Assembly (NCBI GenBank): GCA_964596185.1
Contig: CAZQUE010000003.1
Location: 67,073 to 131,072 of the forward strand
Direction: 5' to 3'
Source of the DNA: DYKG01 sp964596185
Lineage (GTDB): Bacteria > Muiribacteriota > Ozemobacteria > Ozemobacterales > Ozemobacteraceae
Length of the DNA stretch: 64,000 nucleotides
Shown here: piece by piece, positions 43,853 to 51,728 of the stretch
How positions within the stretch are numbered: position 1 is the first letter of the stretch
Layout of the letters: every line of letters starts with the position of its first letter
Translations under genes and position numbers: made by a program
Notes under the pieces: generated by a model
Database searches by the model: none
What the model was told of the DNA's origin: nothing
What the model saw: the letters and a program-made list of their open reading frames with translations, nothing else

Positions 43853-44224
43853 ATGGGAGTTTCAGGTCATCTGCAAGACAATCTGATTATTTTCGTTCTT
43901 GAAGGTGAGAATAACGTTGAACAGGCGAAAAAAGCTTTTATCAATATTTTTTCCGATGAAAGCATCGAGTTTCCATTGCCAGTTCTTGTCGACGCTCGAC
44001 AATCCAGTCGCAACCGTGAAATGACGGAGGTTGCCGGATTTGCTGAAGCTTTATTGCGGTTTCGTGAAAAGCTTGGCTCGAAATGCGCTTTAGTGATAAA
44101 TGAAGAACGACAGGATCCGCTTGGCCTTGAACGTCGTCTCGCAGCGTTTTCCTTGCGCGAGAAAATTCAGTTTGGCTTGTTTTTTGAACTTGATTCTGCG
44201 AAAAACTGGCTTAAACAAGCCTAA
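43853..44224 (+). CDS. STAS/SpoIIAA-like protein of unknown function
   Basis: A 123-residue soluble protein with alternating strands and helices (LIIFVLEGENN, then PVLVDARQSS, then CALVINEE), reminiscent of SpoIIAA-like or STAS-type folds used in signalling. The conserved phospho-Ser motif of anti-anti-sigma factors is not clear. It ends just before two convergent lipoprotein genes. Assignment is tentative. Confidence 0.55.
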   Translation: MGVSGHLQDNLIIFVLEGENNVEQAKKAFINIFSDESIEFPLPVLVDARQSSRNREMTEVAGFAEALLRFREKLGSKCALVINEERQDPLGLERRLAAFSLREKIQFGLFFELDSAKNWLKQA

Positions 44225-44238
44225 TTGAGCTGTTTATT

Positions 44239-44526
44239 TTAATTCTCGGATGATTGGCTACGAATGTATTCAAGCACTTTCGGGTTTTCGTTCTCGAATT
44301 TTTTTATTTGAGCTTTTGTTGCAGCCAGTCGAGCTTCTAACTCGGCAATTTCTTCTTTAATAACCGCTAATTGGGCCTTTTTTCTTTTCAGATCGGCGAT
44401 TTCCGTTTCTAATTTATCTATTTCTGCGTTTATCGATTCTGAAGTTTCAATATCGCAACCAGTAAAAGAAAAAGCTGCCAGAATAAAGATCAGATATAGA
44501 ATAAAAGATTTAACTCTGACTTTCAC
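44239..44526 (-). CDS. Small coiled-coil lipoprotein
   Basis: A 95-residue exported lipoprotein: basic start, hydrophobic stretch and lipobox SFTGC (Cys at about 24), followed by a continuous coiled coil (ESINAEIDKLETEIADLKRK and onward). The size and fold resemble Lpp-like envelope spacers. Its start overlaps the stop of the upstream lipoprotein gene (44523-44526), so the two are a translationally coupled pair. Confidence 0.7.
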   Translation of the reverse strand: MKVRVKSFILYLIFILAAFSFTGCDIETSESINAEIDKLETEIADLKRKKAQLAVIKEEIAELEARLAATKAQIKKFENENPKVLEYIRSQSSEN

Positions 44527-44795
44527 AGCTCTCGCTCCTTGAGCATTCTGATCTTGTGCTCCCGATACAGCTCCAATTTTTTCTGGTGTTGAGAGATCTC
44601 TTGTCTCAGGCGATCTTTGTGGTCAAGTAGAGTAATATTTCGCCTGATTTCATCTTTTAAGTTGTGTTGCTCTGTAATCAGTTCGCTGCGCTTCTGTTTC
44701 AATTTGCCGGAAAAATCAAAGCAACCATTGAAGAAAAGTAATGAGCAGCTCAAAAAGGCCAAAAAAAGTTTTTTTTCAAACCCTTCAATACTCAC
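44523..44795 (-). CDS. Small coiled-coil lipoprotein
   Basis: A 90-residue protein with a hydrophobic segment and lipobox FFNGC (Cys at about 25), then a coiled coil (KLKQKRSELITEQHNLKDEI). The start codon is GTG with AGGAG about 11 bases upstream. It is similar in plan but not in sequence to its downstream partner; a heteromeric coiled coil is possible. An envelope-structural role is inferred. Confidence 0.65.
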   Translation of the reverse strand: MSIEGFEKKLFLAFLSCSLLFFNGCFDFSGKLKQKRSELITEQHNLKDEIRRNITLLDHKDRLRQEISQHQKKLELYREHKIRMLKEREL

Positions 44796-45021
44796 CGTAT
44801 GAAATTCTCCTGAAGTTTTTTTTATAGTCTCACAAGAACTGCAAAAAATGCCAACTTTTATTTATCTGGAATCATTTTACCGAAAAAATTTGTCTGACTC
44901 GATGAAAAATCGGTAGATTTTCGATTAGGTACCTTGCGGGGTGGTTTATTGATCATTATGATTAAAAATGTCCGGACTTAAGCATTCCCGGATAAGCGTA
45001 TAAGATTCAGGGAGACCGAGA

Positions 45022-46392
45022 ATGAAACGAGTATCAAGTATTTTAATCGTGGCCGCTCTGGTTTTTGCCTCTTTTTCCACAAATTTGCATGCCGCCCCCA
45101 TGAAAGAATGGACATTGGCAGTATTTTTGAATGCCGACAACAATCTTGATCCGTTTGGGGTCGAAGATCAACAGGAAATGAGCCGCGTCGGTTCAAGCGA
45201 CCATCTCAATATCGTCTCTCTGATCGATCGTGAGCATGGCCCGGCTCAGATTAATTACATTGAAAAAGGCAAAATTAACAAAGTAAAAGATATGGGCGAG
45301 CTTGACATGGGTGATTATCGTCAGCTCGTTAATTTCATGAAATTCGTCAAAGAAAATTATCCGGCGAAGCATTATTGCTTAACCATCTGGAACCATGGTT
45401 CAGGCTGGAAAAACAAAAACGAAAACGCCGTCGTTCGCGGCATTTCTTATGACGATTCTTCGAACAACCACATTACCAATGCTCAGCTTTCGGTTGCCTT
45501 GAAGGAAATCAACTCAGTCATTGGCAAAAAAATCGATATCGTTGAATTTGATGCATGTTTGATGCAAATGGTTGAAGTAGTCCATGCCTGCAAAGACTAC
45601 AGCAATTATATAATTGCCTCCGAAGAAACCGAACCGGGAAAAGGCGCTCCCTATGACGATATTCTTAAAAATGTAAAACCGGGAATGGCTCCAGACGCTT
45701 TCTGCAAAAATTGGGTCAAGGCTTTTCTCGCTTCATACAACGGTGGCAGTCAGGGTTATGATGAATCTACCCAGTCGGCGATTGATTGCTCTAAATTCGG
45801 TAAAATGATGGATGCGATAAATGGTTTTGCCAAAACTTCAATGAGCGGTAAATATGCTCGTGACTTTGTAACCGTTCTGCGCCAGGTTCAAAAATTCTCT
45901 TATCCCGAAAACATAGATCTGATCCATTTTGCAACCCTTCTCAAAGCTCAGCTCAAGAATGACGAAGCTATGAAGACTGCTTGCGACAAAGTCATTGCTG
46001 CAGCCAACGAAATGATTATCGCTAATGGTTCAACTGGTTACTCGACCAAAAATTCAAAAGGTATCGCAATTTATCTGCCAAGCAATTTCATGGTTGAAGC
46101 AAAATATAAAACATTGAGTTTCGCCAAAGACAGTATGTGGGATGAAATGCTTGCCGAATTGATGAACCGCAATATGGCCGACAAAGTTGTTGATGATGTT
46201 AAAGCTGGTAGCCTCGAAGCCCTCAAGAAGATTGTGGCTTTCGCTGAACGCAATCAGCAGGAAAAAGGTCTGTTCCGATTCATCGCTCGCGAACTTAAAT
46301 TTGAATTCACCCAGGAAAGCAAAGTTCCCGCTGAAATCGAGTCAGAATTCTTAACTTTGCTCGATCGCCTCACTGAAATTTCCGTAAACTAG
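45022..46392 (+). CDS. Exported clostripain-family (C11) cysteine protease
   Basis: A 456-residue exported protein: signal peptide about 1-25 (cut near LHA), then a C11 caspase-like domain. The catalytic His is in IWNHGSGW and the Cys in EFDACLMQM, with the activation/substrate region EETEPGKGAPYDD. Clostripains cut after arginine; specificity here is unknown. GGAGA precedes the ATG. A paralogue follows 210 bases downstream, separated by a terminator, so each has its own transcription. Confidence 0.87.
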   Translation: MKRVSSILIVAALVFASFSTNLHAAPMKEWTLAVFLNADNNLDPFGVEDQQEMSRVGSSDHLNIVSLIDREHGPAQINYIEKGKINKVKDMGELDMGDYRQLVNFMKFVKENYPAKHYCLTIWNHGSGWKNKNENAVVRGISYDDSSNNHITNAQLSVALKEINSVIGKKIDIVEFDACLMQMVEVVHACKDYSNYIIASEETEPGKGAPYDDILKNVKPGMAPDAFCKNWVKAFLASYNGGSQGYDESTQSAIDCSKFGKMMDAINGFAKTSMSGKYARDFVTVLRQVQKFSYPENIDLIHFATLLKAQLKNDEAMKTACDKVIAAANEMIIANGSTGYSTKNSKGIAIYLPSNFMVEAKYKTLSFAKDSMWDEMLAELMNRNMADKVVDDVKAGSLEALKKIVAFAERNQQEKGLFRFIARELKFEFTQESKVPAEIESEFLTLLDRLTEISVN

Positions 46393-46400
46393 AAGTTAAA

Positions 46401-46436
46401 GCCCGGGCCGGTGGAAAAGCCTGCTCGGGTTTTTTG
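46401..46436 (+). terminator. Intrinsic terminator after first clostripain gene
   Basis: Stem GCCCGGGC / GCTCGGGT (8 pairs, two wobbles) around a 14-base loop, followed by TTTTTT. Confidence 0.7.
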
Positions 46437-46609
46437 CCCGTCGGTAAATCGATTAAGTAACAAGTATTTTTACCGATTTTTTGTTTTGGCCGGTTCAAAT
46501 TTGTCTTTAAAAAATCGCAGATTTTCTTGACATCGTACACTGGGGTTTTTATAATAGACAAAATGAACCAGTAGTATCAGGTTTCGTATAAGATTAAGGA
46601 GTAATGAGA

Positions 46610-47959
46610 ATGAAACGAGTACTGAGTATTTTAGCCGTTGTTTCCCTGATTTGTTCCCTCTGTGCCCCTGTCAGCGCTGCTGAAAAAGAATGGACATTCA
46701 TGGTTTTCCTGAATTCCGACAATAATCTCGATTCTTTTGGCGTTGATGACATGAACGAAATGGCAATGGGCGGCGGATCAAATGAATTCCGCAACATCAT
46801 CTGCCTCATCGACAGAGAACATGGTCCCGCAACTTTGAACTATGTCAAACCGACCGGCCCTGAAATGATCAAAGACATGGGCGAACTTGACATGGGCGAC
46901 TATAAAGAATTTGTAAAATTCGTAACTGAAACCGCAAAAGCTTATCCGGCAAAAAATTATGCCGCAATCATCTGGAATCACGGTTCTGGCTGGAAAGATG
47001 CCAACGGCGAAATCCTCAAAGGCATTTCTTACGATGATTCTTCAAATAACCACATCACCACTGCACAGCTGACCATCGCTCTTGCTGAAATCGAAAAGAA
47101 TCTTGGCAAAAAGCTCGACGTTCTCGGTTTTGATGCTTGTTTGATGCAGATGATCGAAGTTGCTTATGCCGTAAAAGATCATGCCGGTTACCTGGTTGCT
47201 TCAGAAGAAACTGAACCCGGTGAAGGCTGGTGCTATGATGATATCGGCAAAGCCTGGAAAAAAGGCCTGACCCCAGCTCAGCTCGCTTCCTTGATCGTTG
47301 AAGAATATGCTGCTTCTTATAGCGGTGGCAGCGCCGGTTCTTCTTCTACTACCCAGTCAGCTCTTGATTGTTCAAAAATCGACAATCTCGCCGATGCCAT
47401 CAATGGTCTTTGCAAAACTGTAATCGCCGGTAACTTCGCCGTAGAATTCAAAAATGCTCTCAACAGCGTTCAGAAATTTTATTACAGAACCAATATCGAC
47501 CTTGGCCATTTTGCTAAACTGACCAAAAATACCATCAAAGACGAAGCTTATCAGACTGCAGTTACCAAGCTTGAAAAAGCTCTCGACGCGGTAATCATCA
47601 AAAATGGTCTCAGCGGCTACAATACCAAAAACGCCACTGGCCTGGCCATCTATTTCCCGACTTCTTCCTATAGCTTCTCAGCTCAGTACAAAGAACTGGC
47701 TTTTGCCCAGGAAACCATGTGGGAACAGATGGTAAAAGATTACTATGTAAAATCAACTGCCAAGAAAATTCTTGCTGAAGTTGCAGAAGGCAATGTTAAT
47801 GCTCTCAGAGATTATGTTAACACTGCAAATGAAAAGAACCGCAGCGTAAGCAATGCTCTGATCAGCCAGATCAACTTCGCCGTGTTTGCCGAAGGCAATG
47901 CTGATTCTAACACTCAGGACAGCGTGCGCACTCTGGTTCAGGAACTCAAAAACAAGTAA
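46610..47959 (+). CDS. Exported clostripain-family (C11) cysteine protease, paralogue
   Basis: A 449-residue paralogue of the protease at 45.0 kb, with signal peptide (cut near VSA) and the same catalytic His (IWNHGSGW) and Cys (GFDACLMQM). I chose ATG 46610 because the sister gene begins at the matching MKR and AAGGAG lies 10 bases upstream; ATG 46604 is also in frame. The two proteins differ most in the last 100 residues, suggesting different partners or substrates after duplication. Confidence 0.86.
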   Translation: MKRVLSILAVVSLICSLCAPVSAAEKEWTFMVFLNSDNNLDSFGVDDMNEMAMGGGSNEFRNIICLIDREHGPATLNYVKPTGPEMIKDMGELDMGDYKEFVKFVTETAKAYPAKNYAAIIWNHGSGWKDANGEILKGISYDDSSNNHITTAQLTIALAEIEKNLGKKLDVLGFDACLMQMIEVAYAVKDHAGYLVASEETEPGEGWCYDDIGKAWKKGLTPAQLASLIVEEYAASYSGGSAGSSSTTQSALDCSKIDNLADAINGLCKTVIAGNFAVEFKNALNSVQKFYYRTNIDLGHFAKLTKNTIKDEAYQTAVTKLEKALDAVIIKNGLSGYNTKNATGLAIYFPTSSYSFSAQYKELAFAQETMWEQMVKDYYVKSTAKKILAEVAEGNVNALRDYVNTANEKNRSVSNALISQINFAVFAEGNADSNTQDSVRTLVQELKNK

Positions 47960-47978
47960 TTTTTAAAACTCAAAAAGA

Positions 47979-48009
47979 GGCCGTCCCGTAAGGGATGGCC
48001 TTTTTTTTT
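47979..48009 (+). terminator. Intrinsic terminator after second clostripain gene
   Basis: Stem GGCCGTCCC / GGGATGGCC, loop GTAA, followed by nine T. Nearly the same stem as the HU terminator near 30612. From here to the operator at 48303 I see no gene. Confidence 0.85.
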
Positions 48010-48278
48010 GAAAAACTATCTTAAAATAATTCTTTGAAAATAGAGATAACCTGGGGATGCTTTTTTTGCGAACTTACCGGTCAAAAAAGCGTTGAAACAT
48101 TGTTTTGTCAGTTCAGCAGATTTGCTGTTTGGAACTGCCTAAATCGAAATCGAGTCCCGGGTAAAAACCTGAATACATAACAAATTGGCATGAAATTGTG
48201 AGTTTGCTGGCGAAAGGCCGATCAATAGCAGAAAATCAGTCGCTTTACATATCTTTACAAAGCGCTCAGTGAAATTAT

Positions 48279-48328
48279 TTGCAGAAAGCAGCGGCCGATG
48301 ATAAAATGACTGGGCGGTCAGTCATTTT
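48279..48328 (+). promoter_or_regulatory. Promoter with overlapping TetR-type operator
   Basis: TTGCAG (48279) and TAAAAT (48302) are 17 bases apart. The perfect inverted repeat AAAATGACTG / CAGTCATTTT (48303-48312, 48319-48328, gap GGCGGT) overlaps the -10, about 40 bases before the TetR gene. Binding there would block transcription, so autorepression of the efflux operon is likely. Confidence 0.7.
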
Positions 48329-48368
48329 AAGTTGAAAATGGCTGCAAACTATCTGGAGGCGAGATTGC

Positions 48369-48962
48369 TTGGTTACCGATAAAAAAGAAAAGATTCTCGA
48401 AGCGGCATTGAAGATTTTTACCGACAATGGCTATCATCTGACCAAACTCGAAGATGTTACCAAAGCCGCCGGTGTGGCAAAGGGAACTCTATACCTGTAT
48501 TTCAAGAGTAAGGAAGATCTGTTTCTGCATTGTCTTCTCGATGGTATGGAAAAAGCCATGAAGCAGGCACAGATTATCATAGATGGGCCGGGAGATACTG
48601 CCGATCGTCTGAAAAAACTGGTTCAACTTCAGGCTGATTTACATGCTCATAATGGTCCTCTGATCCAGCAATTCGTCATGAGTGGCAATCAATTTTCGTC
48701 GAAATCTAACTCAACCTGCCAATTTTTCGAAAGAATGCAACGTTGGACAAGTATTTATGCCGAATTTTTCAAGCAGGCAATTGAAAATGGTGATTTTTCT
48801 ACCCGCCTTACTCCTCTGCAAATGGCGATTATTTTTCATCAGGTATTCGATCTGAACTTGAAATTCAGGCTTTTTGCCGCCCCGATGTTTTCTCCGGAAC
48901 GATGTCTGAGTCTTTTGCTGAAAATGTTCAAATCCGAATCCGGCGATTCGACAGGAGAATAA
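48369..48962 (+). CDS. TetR-family transcriptional repressor of the efflux operon
   Basis: A 197-residue regulator. The N-terminal TetR helix-turn-helix is complete: ILEAALKIFTDNGYHLTKLEDVTKAAGVAKGTLYLYFKSKEDLF (given in part: AGVAKGTLYLYFKSKEDLF). The C-terminal ligand domain is divergent, as usual. The start is a TTG with GGAGG about 11 bases upstream. The TolC gene begins 4 bases after its stop, so it is the first gene of the operon and should respond to an efflux substrate. Confidence 0.87.
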   Translation: MVTDKKEKILEAALKIFTDNGYHLTKLEDVTKAAGVAKGTLYLYFKSKEDLFLHCLLDGMEKAMKQAQIIIDGPGDTADRLKKLVQLQADLHAHNGPLIQQFVMSGNQFSSKSNSTCQFFERMQRWTSIYAEFFKQAIENGDFSTRLTPLQMAIIFHQVFDLNLKFRLFAAPMFSPERCLSLLLKMFKSESGDSTGE

Positions 48963-48966
48963 ATCA

Positions 48967-50382
48967 ATGCATATCAATTATCGAAAGTTCTTCGCTCTTC
49001 TTTTCATGCTTTCAATATTTTGCATCTGCCTGGTCAGCGCGCAAACTGATGTTGAGATTATAAGCGAACAAGCTGATTCCAGCCTTAAGAAAACTGTCGG
49101 CTCAAGTGCTGTTTCTCTAAATAATGTCAGTCTTGACGATATTCTTGTTCTGGCCCTTGAGCGTAACCGGACTGTGAAAGGTGCAAAACAACAGATCGAT
49201 TCGGCTGATGCCAGGGTTCTTCAGGCGAGATCAGCTCTCGGAACAAAAATTACCGGCAATTTCCGCCAGGTCCGGGTCGATGACGTCGCCAAATCTGTAG
49301 TCGGCGGGAAAACTGTCGATCTTGGCAAAAAAGAAAGCCAACAAGCCTATTTTGAGCTGTCACAGCCGGTTTTTTTTAGTGGAAAAGATCGCTGGGCTTT
49401 GAAATCGGCTCGACTTGGTCGCACTCTTGCTGATGCGGGCCATACTCTGACCCGGCAAAGCGTCATTCTGGAAACGACCATGCGCTGGTTAGCCTGGCTG
49501 TTCGCTGAAGAGGCCGAAAAGGTCAGTGAAAAAGATCTTGAGCTGGCACAGGCACACTTTGACCTGGTAACGACAAGATACAAGCATCAGCAAGTTTCCC
49601 AGTTCGAGGTGCTCAGAGCGGAAGTTCGCCTGGCCCAGGCTCGCAGCGATTTGCGCAAGAATCAGAATTCAAGTGAGCTGGCGCTATTGAATCTTATTAG
49701 AATTCTTGATCTTCCGGTCGACACACCGGTTACTACAAGTGAAAAGCTTGAAATGCGCGAAATTTCCATAGATCTTGCCAGAGATTCGCAAGAAGCAAGA
49801 CAGCTTCGCGAGGATCTTCGCATGAAAAAACTAGAGGTTGATATTGCCCGACAGTCAATCGCTTCGGCTCGCAGTGAAAATCAGCCGGTAATAAGTGTTT
49901 TTGCCCAGAGCGGCGTTCAGGATCCTTCGTCTAAATCATCAATGGGAAACTATGAACGCAAGAGTTACTGGCAGGCCGGGGTCGTTGCCAACTTTACTCT
50001 GGCTGACGGCGGTATGCGCAAAGGAAAAATCAAGGAAGCCCATTCTCGACTCACTCTGGCTGAGAATTCTCTGCAGGAGGCTTATGAAAGCGCCGACGTA
50101 GAAATTCGTCAGGCCTATTTGACCATCGAAACTGCCCGCGAAGTAGTAGCTGCACAGAAACAGGCATTAAAGCAGGCAGAAGAGGCTTTGCGCCTTGCCG
50201 GGGTCAGATATAACAACGGCCTTTTCACACAAGTTGAGTTGTTCGACGCCGAAAACGCTTATTTGGCAACGCGTTTGCAGTATTTACAGGCAATTTTCAG
50301 CTATCGTCAGGCAGTTGTGTCTTATCAACTGGCAACCGGTAGTTTGGGGCGCGATTTAATCATAAAAGCCTCTTTACCTTGA
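48967..50382 (+). CDS. TolC-family outer-membrane efflux protein
   Basis: A 471-residue exported protein with a signal peptide (cut near VSA) and two TolC repeats: helical segments such as LALERNRTVKGAKQQIDSA, and ASARSENQPVISVFAQSG / EVELFDAENAYLATRLQYL near the C-terminus. It would form the outer-membrane channel of the tripartite pump encoded by the next two genes. Its stop is followed at once by the adaptor gene. Confidence 0.87.
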   Translation: MHINYRKFFALLFMLSIFCICLVSAQTDVEIISEQADSSLKKTVGSSAVSLNNVSLDDILVLALERNRTVKGAKQQIDSADARVLQARSALGTKITGNFRQVRVDDVAKSVVGGKTVDLGKKESQQAYFELSQPVFFSGKDRWALKSARLGRTLADAGHTLTRQSVILETTMRWLAWLFAEEAEKVSEKDLELAQAHFDLVTTRYKHQQVSQFEVLRAEVRLAQARSDLRKNQNSSELALLNLIRILDLPVDTPVTTSEKLEMREISIDLARDSQEARQLREDLRMKKLEVDIARQSIASARSENQPVISVFAQSGVQDPSSKSSMGNYERKSYWQAGVVANFTLADGGMRKGKIKEAHSRLTLAENSLQEAYESADVEIRQAYLTIETAREVVAAQKQALKQAEEALRLAGVRYNNGLFTQVELFDAENAYLATRLQYLQAIFSYRQAVVSYQLATGSLGRDLIIKASLP

Positions 50383-50399
50383 AACAGGAGAAATTTGAA

Positions 50400-51728
50400 A
50401 TGTGCAAAAAGAATTCTAAGCAACTGAACAGATTAAATAGGCTTTTAAAATTTGCTTTGGGTGCCAGTATGATTTTTATCAGCTGTGTCGCAATTTGTAA
50501 CTCGTCATTTGCAGCTTCGACAACCCAGATGGCAGCATTGCCGACGGCGGTTGATGCTGAAAAAGCTCCTCCGGTGGTTGTGGTCAGGGTCAAAACGGCT
50601 GATATTAGCCAGGAGCTGCAAACGTCTGGCGAAGTCCTTCCCTTTCTTGGTGCAGATATTCACCCGAAAATCGGCGGAGAAATCATAAAAATCAATGTTA
50701 GCGAAGGTTCCATGGTAAAGCCAGGCGATGTTCTTGCAGAAATAGACCATCGCATTCTCGATGCCCAGCTCGAACAAGCTAAGGCGGCAGTTACCGTCGC
50801 CAGAGCGGCAGCTGAAGTTCAGGAGGTAATGTACAAGACATCAAAGACTTCTCTGACCTCTGCCAAAGCACAGTATGAGGCGGTACAGGCCAATGTCACC
50901 AATCTTGCCACGACCAGAAAGCGCTTTGAACATCTGTTCAAAGAAGGTGCCGTTTCAGCTCAGCAACTCGATGATATCGTTGCCAGACACGATGCTGCCA
51001 AAGCACAGTTGGTCTCGGCTGAATCTGCGATTCGTCAGGCTGAGGACGGTATCGAAACCAGCCGGGTTACCTTGAAAATGAAGCAGGCACAGCTGGCGCA
51101 AGCAGAATCTAATCTCAACGCCGTAGAAGTTCAGCGTGAAAACGCATTTGTTAAGACTCCTTTTGCCGGAGTGATTACCAAAAAACTGCTCGACCCTGGC
51201 GCGATGGCTAATGTGGCTCAGCCGATATTCAGACTTGAACAGATGAATCCGGTCAAGGTTATCGGCAGTCTGGTAGAAAAAGATCTGCTTTCGCTGCAGG
51301 CGAAAAAGACAAAGGCCACAGTAAGAATAGCCCTTTTGAATCGTGAGTTTTCAGGTATCGTTGACAAGGTTTATCCGGCAATCAGTGCCAAAACCAGAAC
51401 CGGTGAATTTGAACTGGTGATCGATAATCCAGACAATGTTTTGCGTTCGGGCATGTATACGAGCATCAGTCTTTATCTCGACACTGCCAAAGGCGCAGTA
51501 ATAGTTCCCAGAGACGCTCTTCTCACGCAGGGCATCGATATGGTTGCCATTCGAGTTAACAAAGATTCTATTGCCGAAAGAGTCAAGGTGCGTGTCGGCA
51601 TTGTGCAAAACACTTCCGCCCAGATTCTTGAAGGTCTCGAACCAGGCGATTTGATTGTTTCCCAGGGACCTGAGCTGGTTAAAACCGGGAGCAGGGTGAA
51701 GCCGATATTGGTGGAGGATAAACCATGA
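50400..51728 (+). CDS. RND efflux periplasmic adaptor (membrane fusion protein)
   Basis: A 442-residue protein from ATG 50400 (AGGAG upstream; a TTG at 50379 would overlap the TolC gene). N-terminal hydrophobic signal, then a biotinyl-lipoyl half (GADIHPKIGGEIIKINVSEGS), a long alpha hairpin, the second lipoyl half (NAFVKTPFAGVITKKLLDPG) and a beta barrel. This is the HlyD/AcrA fold. It overlaps the pump gene by 4 bases. Confidence 0.87.
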   Translation: MCKKNSKQLNRLNRLLKFALGASMIFISCVAICNSSFAASTTQMAALPTAVDAEKAPPVVVVRVKTADISQELQTSGEVLPFLGADIHPKIGGEIIKINVSEGSMVKPGDVLAEIDHRILDAQLEQAKAAVTVARAAAEVQEVMYKTSKTSLTSAKAQYEAVQANVTNLATTRKRFEHLFKEGAVSAQQLDDIVARHDAAKAQLVSAESAIRQAEDGIETSRVTLKMKQAQLAQAESNLNAVEVQRENAFVKTPFAGVITKKLLDPGAMANVAQPIFRLEQMNPVKVIGSLVEKDLLSLQAKKTKATVRIALLNREFSGIVDKVYPAISAKTRTGEFELVIDNPDNVLRSGMYTSISLYLDTAKGAVIVPRDALLTQGIDMVAIRVNKDSIAERVKVRVGIVQNTSAQILEGLEPGDLIVSQGPELVKTGSRVKPILVEDKP

